NCBI GenBank assembly: GCA_963803165.1
Contig: CAWDLK010000004.1
Span: 434,001 to 498,000 of the forward strand
Source: Changshengia sp963803165
GTDB taxonomy: Bacteria > Chloroflexota > Dormibacteria > Aeolococcales > Aeolococcaceae
Direction: 5' to 3'
DNA length: 64,000 nucleotides
The notes beneath the pieces were generated by a model. The model saw nothing but the letters and a program-made list of their open reading frames with translations. It did not search any database and was not told where the DNA came from. The position numbers were made by a program, and so were the translations under genes. Shown here one piece after another: positions 17,668 through 24,944 of this stretch. The number at the start of each line of letters is the position of its first letter. The stretch's first letter is position 1.

Positions 17668-18096
17668 ATGGCGAGCCAGGATCCCGTCTCCGCGGTCCCC
17701 GCCCCCTCCCTGGTCGACCTGCTCCGGGAGATCCTGGCCGACGCGCTGCGCACCGGCCGCGCCGAACTGAACCTGGTCAAGGCGGAGGGCGTGGCGGCCG
17801 GGAAGCGTGGAGCGATCGCGGTGGGGCTGCTCGCCGGCGCCGCCCTCGCCGTGTTCCTGGTGATCGTCCTCCTGCTCGGAGCCGCCGCCGAGGCCCTCGG
17901 CGGCCTCCTCGGCCATCGCTGGTTGGGATGGCTCATCATCGCGGGCCTGAGCCTGGTGGTGGCGGCGACGCTGGCCTGGCTCGGCTACCGGATGGTGAGG
18001 CGGACGATCGCGGAGGGGCGCAGGGTGGGCGCCACCGTCAAGGAGGACCTGGAGTGGCTCAGGGAGTTGCCGAGGCAGAGCGCGAGCGGGAGCTGA
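17668..18096 (+). CDS. Phage-holin-III-like membrane protein
   Basis: A 142-residue protein of the actinobacterial holin superfamily III type, which in chromosomes is usually a membrane protein of unknown role. Charged N-terminal helix (LVDLLREILADALRTGRAELNLVKAEG), then two membrane helices (about 48-75 and 85-107) and a basic cytoplasmic tail. It is followed without a gap by a second small membrane protein, a common pairing. Confidence 0.7.
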   Translation: MASQDPVSAVPAPSLVDLLREILADALRTGRAELNLVKAEGVAAGKRGAIAVGLLAGAALAVFLVIVLLLGAAAEALGGLLGHRWLGWLIIAGLSLVVAATLAWLGYRMVRRTIAEGRRVGATVKEDLEWLRELPRQSASGS

Positions 18097-18488
18097 GCAA
18101 GCAGGCGCTGGCCGACCACGTCTCCGCCCTGAACGACCGGGTCAGGGCCGAGCTCGACTGGAAGGCGAGGCTCCGCCGGGATGGGCTGCGCTACGCCGTC
18201 ATCGGGACGGCGGCCGTGGCCATCGCGGTGTCGCTGGCCGTGCTCCGATCGAGGCACCACCGCAGGGAGACCGTTCCGCCCACGGTGGCCTCGCTCGACG
18301 ACGTCGCCGCCCAGCTCGAGGAGATCCGCGAGGAGCTGGCCCGGCGGCGCAAGGAGGGTGGCCCGCTCTGGCAGAAGCTGGCGGTACGTGCCGCCACCAC
18401 CGCCGCGGCGTCCGCCGGGGCCGCGATCGCCCGCCGAACGATGGAGACCCTGGGTGGGGTCGAGGGCACGCCACCGGGCGACGACTGA
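18054..18488 (+). CDS. DUF3618-like small membrane protein
   Basis: About 144 residues from a GTG at 18054 that lies inside the 3' end of the holin-like gene, with AGGAGG seven bases upstream. N-terminal charged helix with LADHVSALNDRVRAELDWKARLRRDG, one membrane helix (YAVIGTAAVAIAVSLAVL), a coiled region (DDVAAQLEEIREELARRRKE) and an alanine-rich second hydrophobic helix. Function unknown; the overlap with the preceding gene indicates an operon. Confidence 0.65.
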   Translation: MAQGVAEAERERELSKQALADHVSALNDRVRAELDWKARLRRDGLRYAVIGTAAVAIAVSLAVLRSRHHRRETVPPTVASLDDVAAQLEEIREELARRRKEGGPLWQKLAVRAATTAAASAGAAIARRTMETLGGVEGTPPGDD

Positions 18489-18533
18489 CCCAGACCGGTC
18501 CGGGGACCGGGGCCGAGCCAGGCCCCGAGCGGC

Positions 18534-18695
18534 TCAGTCGGCAGCGATGGCCCCCGGGCAGCGAGGGAAGTCGGGGCACATCCACACCGTGGAGCCACGC
18601 CGCTCCATCGGCCGCTCGCAGATGGGGCAGACCGGGCGGAGCGGGGGCGCCGGGCGCGGCTTGGGCTGCCTGCCGGTGCGGGGGAAGAGGCGCAT
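18534..18695 (-). CDS. Small zinc-ribbon protein (53 aa)
   Basis: The ATG at 18695 has a strong AAGGAGG just upstream, which supports translation. The protein is a basic, proline-rich N-terminus followed by a four-cysteine zinc finger of topoisomerase type: CPICERPM...MWCPDF-like spacing (C-x2-C, then C-x5-C in MCPDFPRCPG). Such short proteins occur as free copies of the topoisomerase I C-terminal finger; a role in nucleic-acid binding is inference. Confidence 0.6.
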   Translation of the reverse strand: MRLFPRTGRQPKPRPAPPLRPVCPICERPMERRGSTVWMCPDFPRCPGAIAAD

Positions 18696-18927
18696 CAGGC
18701 CTCCTTCATACACCACCGGGCGGGGGCGGGACGGCCCGGAGATCCCCTTGGTCGCCCCGGGGCTCCGCCGGGGAGCCCGGCGCTCCGGTCAGCCGGGGGT
18801 CCGGGAGGAGGATCATGGGAGTGGGCCATGCCGGGCCCGGTGGGGGCGAGACCCCGCGGACCCGGCGGCCCGACTCACCGCAGGGTCTCAGGCCGGAAGC
18901 GGTAAGCCTCTTGTAAGGTTCGGTGGG

Positions 18928-18942
18928 TCAGCATCGTGCTGA
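18928..18942. promoter_or_regulatory. Perfect inverted repeat upstream of the flippase-like gene
   Basis: TCAGCA-TCG-TGCTGA, a perfect 6-bp dyad, lies 15 bases before the ATG at 18958. It could be an operator or a small RNA hairpin in the leader. The rest of the 18696-18957 interval shows no gene that I can support. Confidence 0.35.
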
Positions 18943-18957
18943 TCTCGTCACGGACGA

Positions 18958-20079
18958 ATGGGAGATTTATTGTCCGCGAAGTCCGCGGCCGAGGTGGTCT
19001 GGCGTGGGCGCGAGGGTGCGCCCGCCGATGATCGGCCGGCCCGTCCCATCGCCCCGACCCCGGCCGCCCGGGCCCTCGGGGGGGCGCCCACACACCGCCT
19101 GACCCGGAGGCGGCTCCTCCTCGCCGGGCTCCAGCTGATCGTCCTGGCCGTCAGCGCGGGGGTGATCTACGCGCTGCTCCGCAAGGTGGACCCGGCGTCC
19201 GTCATCAGCAAGGCGGGCAACGTCTCCTGGATCCTGGCGGGCGCCGCGATCGCCCTGAACCTCCCCACCACGCTGCTCCGAGCCCGGCGCTCGCAGATCC
19301 TGCTGGACCGTCTCGGCCACCACGTCCCCTTCGTGCGGATGAACTGGGTCGACCTGGCCGGCCAGACCCTCAGCTGGCTCACCCCGGCGGCGAGCGGCGA
19401 CCTCTCCCGGCCCTACCTCTGGCGGAACCAGGACCAGGTCCCGATCAGCGCCGGTCTGGCGACCGTCCTGTACGAGCGCCTGGTCACCCTCGTCCAGATG
19501 GCCGTGGTCGGAGGCCTGCTCGCCGCCGTGATCTTCCTCCCGCCCCTCGCCGTCGCCGCGCTCGCGGCCGCCAGCCTGGTGGTCCTGGCCCTGCCCTGGT
19601 GGGCCAGCCTGCTGACCCGCGGCACCCGTCCGGAGCAGGTGCCGACGGGACGGGGGCTGAGATCGGGGCTGTTGCGAGCCCTCCTCCAACTTCATGACCT
19701 CGGGGCCTCCGCCCGCCTCACCGCGGCCTTCACCGCCTACACCCTCGTGATCTTCGCGATCAGCGGGTTCCAGATCCTGCTCCTCGCCTGGGCGGTCGGG
19801 GCCGGTCCGGCGGTGACCGTGGCGGTGGCCGCCTACTGCATCTCCCAGGTCGCCGGCAGCATCTCGACCCTCCCCTTCGGCCTGGGGGCAGCCGACCTGG
19901 TCACCATCGGACTGCTGACCGCCGGCGGGGTCGGGCACCCCGCGGCGCTGGTGATCACCGTCCTGGTGAGGCTGGTCATGACCCTCCCGCTGGGGATCGC
20001 CGGCGCCATCGGCATCCTGCTGCTGGGCCGGCCGCGGATCTCCGACGAGGCGGGCGTGGCCGCCCCGGTCCGCACGTGA
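18958..20079 (+). CDS. LPG-synthase-TM/AglD-like integral membrane protein
   Basis: A 373-residue protein with a polar N-terminus of about 45 residues and seven to eight membrane helices of the lysylphosphatidylglycerol synthase TM (flippase-like) family. Family marks: LLRARRSQILLDRLGH, GQTLSWLTPAASGDLSRPYLWR, ATVLYERLVTLVQM and GSISTLPFGLGAADLVTIGLL. Proteins with this domain alone occur in lipid flipping and in archaeal N-glycosylation (AglD). It starts the sulfoquinovose cluster: its stop overlaps the next start by four bases. Two paralogs lie at 54891-56988. Confidence 0.8.
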   Translation: MGDLLSAKSAAEVVWRGREGAPADDRPARPIAPTPAARALGGAPTHRLTRRRLLLAGLQLIVLAVSAGVIYALLRKVDPASVISKAGNVSWILAGAAIALNLPTTLLRARRSQILLDRLGHHVPFVRMNWVDLAGQTLSWLTPAASGDLSRPYLWRNQDQVPISAGLATVLYERLVTLVQMAVVGGLLAAVIFLPPLAVAALAAASLVVLALPWWASLLTRGTRPEQVPTGRGLRSGLLRALLQLHDLGASARLTAAFTAYTLVIFAISGFQILLLAWAVGAGPAVTVAVAAYCISQVAGSISTLPFGLGAADLVTIGLLTAGGVGHPAALVITVLVRLVMTLPLGIAGAIGILLLGRPRISDEAGVAAPVRT

Positions 20080-21101
20080 CGGCCGAGGAGGCCGCTCCCG
20101 AGGCAGGTGGATCCAGGAGGGGGCTGGCGTCACCGCCCTCCCGGGTCGCGGTGGTGGGCGGCGCCGGCTTCATCGGCAGCCACCTGGTCGAGCTCCTCGT
20201 CGCCGACTCGGTCTCCGTCCTGGTGATCGACGACCTCTCCCATCCCTGCGGCGTCTCCCTCCCGCCCGCCGTCGAGCTGGTCGAGGCGGACGCGGGCGGC
20301 GCCGAGGCCGCCGAGGCCCTGGCCCGCTTCCATCCCCAGGCGCTCGTCCACCTCGCCGCCAAGGGCGGGGTCAACCGCGCCCTGCGCGACCCCGGCGACC
20401 ATGTGCGGCGGGTGCTGGGCAGCTCGGTGGCCTGCTTCGAGGCGGCCGCCCGGGCCGGCTGCGAGGCGCTCCTCATCGCCTCCTCGGGTGGCGCGGTGTA
20501 CGGCGACGCCGCCCGCCTCCCCGCCTCCGAGGAGCTCGCCCCCGCACCCCGGTCCGCCTACGGAGCGGAGAAGCTCTGCGAGGAGACCTACCTCTGGACC
20601 TACCGGCAGCGGGGGCTGCGCACCGTCGCCCTGCGCTTCGGCAACGTCTACGGGCCGCGCCAGGACGGCACCGGGGAGGCCGGGGTCGTCGCCATCTCCT
20701 CGACGCGGCTGGTGCAGGGGCTTCGGCCGGTGGTCTACGGCGACGGGTCGCAGACCCGCGACTTCGTCTACGTCGCCGACGTGGCCGCGGCCACCCGGGC
20801 GGCGCTGCGCGGCGACGTCGACGGGCCGTTGAACGTCGGCACGGGGCGCGAGACCAGCGTCCGGGAGATCGTGGAAGGTCTGATCCGTTCGGCGGGAGTG
20901 GCGTCGACCCCCGACCACCAGCCGGCCCGGGCGGGCGAGGTGGCGCGCGCCTGCCTCGACGCCGGCCGCGCCGAGCGATTGCTCGGTTGGAAGCCGCAAA
21001 CTTCTCTCGCCGAGGGTCTCGCCCTGACCCACCGGCACTTCGCCGACCAGCTCGCACGGACAATGCCTGCCGGGGACCGCCCGGCCATCAAGGGGAGATA
21101 G
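20076..21101 (+). CDS. NAD-dependent sugar-nucleotide epimerase/dehydratase
   Basis: Extended short-chain dehydrogenase of 341 residues. NAD-binding glycine motif VVGGAGFIGSHLVELL (about 25-40), HLAAKGGVNRALRDP, catalytic Ser/Tyr/Lys in SSGGAVYG and YGAEKLCEETY, and RFGNVYGPRQDGTGEAGVV. It looks like UDP-glucose 4-epimerase, but the exact substrate cannot be set. It overlaps the preceding gene by four bases and is three bases from sqdB, so it may supply or modify the sugar nucleotide used with sulfoquinovose. Confidence 0.85.
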   Translation: MTAEEAAPEAGGSRRGLASPPSRVAVVGGAGFIGSHLVELLVADSVSVLVIDDLSHPCGVSLPPAVELVEADAGGAEAAEALARFHPQALVHLAAKGGVNRALRDPGDHVRRVLGSSVACFEAAARAGCEALLIASSGGAVYGDAARLPASEELAPAPRSAYGAEKLCEETYLWTYRQRGLRTVALRFGNVYGPRQDGTGEAGVVAISSTRLVQGLRPVVYGDGSQTRDFVYVADVAAATRAALRGDVDGPLNVGTGRETSVREIVEGLIRSAGVASTPDHQPARAGEVARACLDAGRAERLLGWKPQTSLAEGLALTHRHFADQLARTMPAGDRPAIKGR

Positions 21102-21103
21102 CA

Positions 21104-22318
21104 ATGCGTATCGCGGTCCTCGGGGCCGATGGCTACCTGGGGTGGCCGACGGCCCTTCACCTCTCTGCTCGCGGACACGACGTCGTAGGAGTCGACAGCC
21201 TGGTGCGGCGGCGCTGGGACGTCGAATGCGGCACCGACAGCCTGGTCCCGATCGCCTCGGTCGAGGAGCGGCTGGCCCGCTGGCAGGCGGTGAGCGGCCG
21301 GAGGATCGACTGGCGCCCGATCGACCTCTGCGACACCGCGGCGGTGGAGGAGCTGATCCGCACCACCGAGCCCGAGGCCGTCGTCCACTTTGCCGAGCAG
21401 CGCTCGGCTCCCTACTCCATGATCAGCCCTCGCCAGGGCCTCGAGACCCAGGTCAACAACGTGGTGGGCACCCTCAATCTCCTCTTCGCCGTGCGTGACC
21501 TGGCCCCTGCCTGTCACGTCATCAAGCTGGGGACCATGGGCGAGTACGGGACCCCGAACATCGACATCGAGGAAGGCTGGATCGACATCGACCACAACGG
21601 CCGCCGCGACCGGATGCTCTACCCCAAGCAGCCGGGGTCGATCTACCACCTCTCCAAGGTGCACGACAGCCACAACCTCGACTTCGCCTGCCGGATCTGG
21701 GATCTCCGGGCCACCGACCTCAACCAGGGGGTCGTCTATGGCTTGACCACCGACGAGACCGGGCAGCACCCGCAGCTCATCACCCGTTTCGACTACGACG
21801 GCATCTGGGGCACGGTGCTCAACCGCTACATCGTCGAGGCCGCCGTCGGCGAGCCGCTGACCGTGTACGGCAAGGGCGGCCAGACCCGGGGCTTCCTCGA
21901 CATCCGCGACACCGTGCGGTGCATCGAGCTGGCGGCCCTCAACCCGCCCGCCGCCGGGGAGTACCGGGTCTTCAACCAGTTCACCGAGCAGTTCTCGGTC
22001 CTCGAGCTGGCCCAGAAGGTCGAGCACGCGCGTACCGCCCACGGACTCCCCACCACCATCCACCACGTCCCCAACCCGCGCCGGGAGAAGGAGGAGCACT
22101 ACTACAACGCCAAGCACCAGCACCTCCTCGACCTCGGCCTCCAGCCCCACCAGCTCAGCGACACCCTGATCGACAGCGTCATCGGGACGGTCGAGGCCAA
22201 CGTCTCGCGGGTCCGGCGGGAGACCATCGAGGCGATCATCGACTGGCGGAAGGGTGGCGCGGTGTACTCCGCGGGACGCGCTCCGGCGCTCAGCGCCCTG
22301 ACCGGCATCGGTGGATAG
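21104..22318 (+). CDS. sqdB: UDP-sulfoquinovose synthase
   Basis: Builds UDP-sulfoquinovose from UDP-glucose and sulfite. The 404 residues match plant SQD1 and bacterial SqdB closely: VLGADGYLGWPTALHL, LGTMGEYGTPNIDIEEGWI, SIYHLSKVHDSHN (Tyr-Lys catalytic pair), ATDLNQGVVYGL, TVYGKGGQTRGFLDIRDT, FNQFTEQFSV and EEHYYNAKH. The ATG at 21104 follows AAGGGGAG by six bases. No GT4 sulfoquinovosyltransferase (SqdX/SQD2) is nearby; the next gene is a GT2 enzyme. Confidence 0.95.
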   Translation: MRIAVLGADGYLGWPTALHLSARGHDVVGVDSLVRRRWDVECGTDSLVPIASVEERLARWQAVSGRRIDWRPIDLCDTAAVEELIRTTEPEAVVHFAEQRSAPYSMISPRQGLETQVNNVVGTLNLLFAVRDLAPACHVIKLGTMGEYGTPNIDIEEGWIDIDHNGRRDRMLYPKQPGSIYHLSKVHDSHNLDFACRIWDLRATDLNQGVVYGLTTDETGQHPQLITRFDYDGIWGTVLNRYIVEAAVGEPLTVYGKGGQTRGFLDIRDTVRCIELAALNPPAAGEYRVFNQFTEQFSVLELAQKVEHARTAHGLPTTIHHVPNPRREKEEHYYNAKHQHLLDLGLQPHQLSDTLIDSVIGTVEANVSRVRRETIEAIIDWRKGGAVYSAGRAPALSALTGIGG

Positions 22319-23078
22319 CCGCCCGATCCTCAGCAGCCTGACCCTGGTCCTGCCGGTCCACAACGAGGCCGAGAACCTGACCTGGCTGCTCCCCCACGTG
22401 GCCGAGGTGCTGCCCGGGCTGGCCGGCAGCTTCGACCTGGTCGTGGTCGACGACGGGAGCACCGATGGGAGCGGCGCCCTGGCCACCGACCTGGCCGAGC
22501 AGCTGGGGATCTCGCTGCGGGTGGTGCGCCACCAGGAGAAGAGCGGCTACGGGATCACCGTGGGCGACGGTCTGCGGGTCGCGCGAGGCGACTTCGTCGC
22601 CTTCACCGACGCCGACGGCCAGTTCGAGGTCGCGGACCTGGCCCTGCTCGCACCCCTCCTCGCCCGGGCCGACCTCGCCGCCGGCTGGCGAGAGAAGCGA
22701 AGCGACGCGCGGGCGCGCGAGGTGGTGAGCTGGGTCTTCAACACGCTGGTGGCGGTGCTCTACCGCCTCCCCTACCGCGACGTCGACTGTGCCCTGAAGC
22801 TGATGCGGCGGGAGGTCCTGGACTCGGTCACCCTGGAGGCGCGGAGCGCTCTCATCAACGCCGAGCTGTACTACAAGGCCCGCTACGCGGGGTGGCGGAT
22901 CGCCCAGGTCGCCGTGCCCCACCACCCCCGGGTGGCCGGACGCCGCTCGGGAGCCCGTCCCCGGGCCATCGCGCGGGCCATCAAGGAGCTGGTCGTCTTC
23001 CGCTTCAGGATCCGCCGCTCGCTCCCCGCCCGGCGCGCCGCCGCCGTCCCGCACCGCGAGCCCGCCGACCCGGGCTGA
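22311..23078 (+). CDS. Family 2 glycosyltransferase, DPM1/polyprenyl-phosphate type
   Basis: A 255-residue GT-A transferase: LVLPVHNEAENLTWLLP, LVVVDDGSTDGSG, DADGQFEVADL (metal-binding DAD) and the DCALKLMRREVL segment typical of dolichyl/polyprenyl-phosphate sugar synthases. It has no C-terminal membrane helices. The GTG start overlaps the sqdB stop by eight bases. I infer transfer of a sugar, perhaps sulfoquinovose or its neighbour in a glycan, to polyprenyl phosphate, with the AglD-like protein acting on the lipid-linked product. Confidence 0.85.
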   Translation: MDSRPILSSLTLVLPVHNEAENLTWLLPHVAEVLPGLAGSFDLVVVDDGSTDGSGALATDLAEQLGISLRVVRHQEKSGYGITVGDGLRVARGDFVAFTDADGQFEVADLALLAPLLARADLAAGWREKRSDARAREVVSWVFNTLVAVLYRLPYRDVDCALKLMRREVLDSVTLEARSALINAELYYKARYAGWRIAQVAVPHHPRVAGRRSGARPRAIARAIKELVVFRFRIRRSLPARRAAAVPHREPADPG

Positions 23079-23135
23079 GCCCGGGCCACGGTCAGAGCCG
23101 GCCGGCCCGTCGAAGGGGGGCGGGGAGACCGGGAG

Positions 23136-24413
23136 TCACCGCGTGCCGGTGGCCACCATGCGGGAGGTCTCGTCCGCCGCCTCGATGGCGGGTTCCTCGG
23201 GGAGGTCCGCCGCGGAGACCATCTCGAGGAAGTCGGGGGCCCCGGACGCGGCCCGGTCCCCCTCCGAGGCGACGACCTGGAGGTCACTGGCCATCTCCGC
23301 CTGTCCGCCGGCGGCGATGGCGATCTCCTGGGCGGTGGCCGAGACCTCGCGGCTGGCCACGCTGACCTGCTCCATCGCCTCCACCACCTGCTCCGAGGCG
23401 GAACGCTGCTGCTGGGTGGCGAGCCGGACGTTGGAGCTCGCCTCGGCCACCTGCTCCATCAGCCCCAGACCGATCTGGAGCTGGGCGGCCCCCTCCTCCA
23501 TGGCGATGACGGTGGCGCTGGTCTCCGACTCGGCGCTCTCGGTGATGTTGGCGATGTCGGCGGCCAGCGCCTTGGAGCGGTCGGCCAGCCGGCGGACCTC
23601 GTCGGCCACCACCGCGAAGCCGCGCCCCGCCTCGCCCGCGCGGGCCGCCTCGATGGCGGCGTTGAGCGCGAGGAGGTTGGTCTGGTCGGCGATGTCGTTG
23701 ATGAGACCGAGGATCCGGCTGATGTCGCGCACCCGGTTGGTGAGGGCGACGGTGCGCTGGCCGGAGGTGAGGATCCGCTCGTGGGCGCGGTCGAGGTTGT
23801 CCCGCGTCTCGGCGGCCTGGGTGGCGACCCGCTCCACCGTCTCGGCGATGTGCGCCGAGGTGCGGGCCAGCTCCTCCATGCTCGCCGAGGTCTCGACCGC
23901 CGCCGAGGTCTGCTGGGCGGTGGTGGACACCAGCTGGGTCGAGGCCTCGGAGAGGCGGGCGGCGGAGGCCGCCAGCTCGCCGCTCACGTCCCGGACCTGG
24001 CCGACCATCCCTCCCAGGCGGTCGACCATGAGGTTGAAGGCTTCCCCGAGCTCGCGCAGCTCGGCCGCCCCGCTCGGGTCGACCCGGGCGGTGACGTCGC
24101 CGCCGGCGACGCGGCGGGCCGCCTGGCCGAGAGCCCGGATGCTGCCGGTCTCACGATAGGCGACCAGGGCGGCGGCCAGCCCGAGCAGGACCACCCCGGC
24201 CAGGCCGACCAGGACGGCCGCGAGGCGGACCGCCCCCACCGAGCCGGAGGGCAGACCGCTGCCGGCGGTGACCGCCGTCACGACGGCGACGAGGACGACC
24301 ATCACCACGATGCCGGAGGCGACGGCCCCGGCGATGACGCGGTAGAGGAAGCGATCGAGGATCCTCCGCGCGGCGGCTCCGAGGTTGACCATGACGGCCT
24401 CCATCCGTGCCAC
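23136..24413 (-). CDS. Methyl-accepting chemotaxis protein without a large sensor domain
   Basis: A 425-residue receptor. Two N-terminal membrane helices (about 27-50 and 63-89) are joined by only about a dozen residues, so there is no extracellular ligand domain. HAMP follows (about 90-142), then a signalling domain with the hairpin tip RILGLINDIADQTNLLALNAAIEAARAGEAGRGFAVVADEVRRLA. The tip is conserved, so it should couple to CheA/CheW encoded elsewhere. Three methionines in the first eight residues leave the start open. It may sense membrane state or a cytoplasmic cue. Confidence 0.92.
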   Translation of the reverse strand: MARMEAVMVNLGAAARRILDRFLYRVIAGAVASGIVVMVVLVAVVTAVTAGSGLPSGSVGAVRLAAVLVGLAGVVLLGLAAALVAYRETGSIRALGQAARRVAGGDVTARVDPSGAAELRELGEAFNLMVDRLGGMVGQVRDVSGELAASAARLSEASTQLVSTTAQQTSAAVETSASMEELARTSAHIAETVERVATQAAETRDNLDRAHERILTSGQRTVALTNRVRDISRILGLINDIADQTNLLALNAAIEAARAGEAGRGFAVVADEVRRLADRSKALAADIANITESAESETSATVIAMEEGAAQLQIGLGLMEQVAEASSNVRLATQQQRSASEQVVEAMEQVSVASREVSATAQEIAIAAGGQAEMASDLQVVASEGDRAASGAPDFLEMVSAADLPEEPAIEAADETSRMVATGTR

Positions 24414-24539
24414 ACCCGGCCGGAGTGGCGTGCGGTTCGGCTCTCAGATGTAGCACCCCCCGGAGTGAGGGGGGCGTGCGCTTTGCGTCACGTCCTGCTC
24501 ACAGTCCGGCACGGACGCCGACCCGGGGCCGGCGATCGA

Positions 24540-24872
24540 TCAGCGGCGGACGAGCAGCTCCGTCAGCGGTCCCGCGTGTCCGGCGAGGATCTCGTGGAGC
24601 TCGAGCATCTCGTCACCGCTGATCGGCTCGGCCGCCGGCTCCCCGCCCTCGTCGACGCCGGAGGGGGCCGGCATGCCCTCGGAGGGCTCGACCTCGGTCT
24701 GGAAGATGATCTGGAGGAGGTTCTCGTCGTTGCACGAGGGGCAGGTGACCCGGACCAGCGCCCGGTTTCCCTGCTGGGCGATGACGTTGATGCCGCACTC
24801 CGCCATGCTCTCCCCGCACTGGACGCAGCGGTACCGGCGTGCCTGGGAGCGGAGCAGCTGGACGAGATCCAC
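24540..24872 (-). CDS. Zinc-ribbon protein (110 aa), unknown
   Basis: Not a family I can name. Two CxxC pairs (CVQCGESM and CPSCNDEN) about 27 residues apart form a probable zinc ribbon in the N-terminal half; the segment between contains VIAQQGNRALVRVTC. After residue 60 comes a low-complexity acidic/proline linker and a short C-terminal helix, ISGDEMLELHEILAGHAGPL. It stands between two signalling genes on the same strand, 72 bases after the GGDEF-EAL stop. Confidence 0.7.
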   Translation of the reverse strand: MDLVQLLRSQARRYRCVQCGESMAECGINVIAQQGNRALVRVTCPSCNDENLLQIIFQTEVEPSEGMPAPSGVDEGGEPAAEPISGDEMLELHEILAGHAGPLTELLVRR

Positions 24873-24944
24873 GGCTCAAGTATAGGCAGCCCGGGACCAC
24901 CGGCCAGGGGCGGAATCCCCTCAGACGCCCCGAGCCGATCATCC

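Noticed and set aside
17668..18096. Prophage remnant, based on the holin-like protein
   Set aside because: This holin-like family is common as a chromosomal membrane protein; no other phage genes or attachment sites are near.
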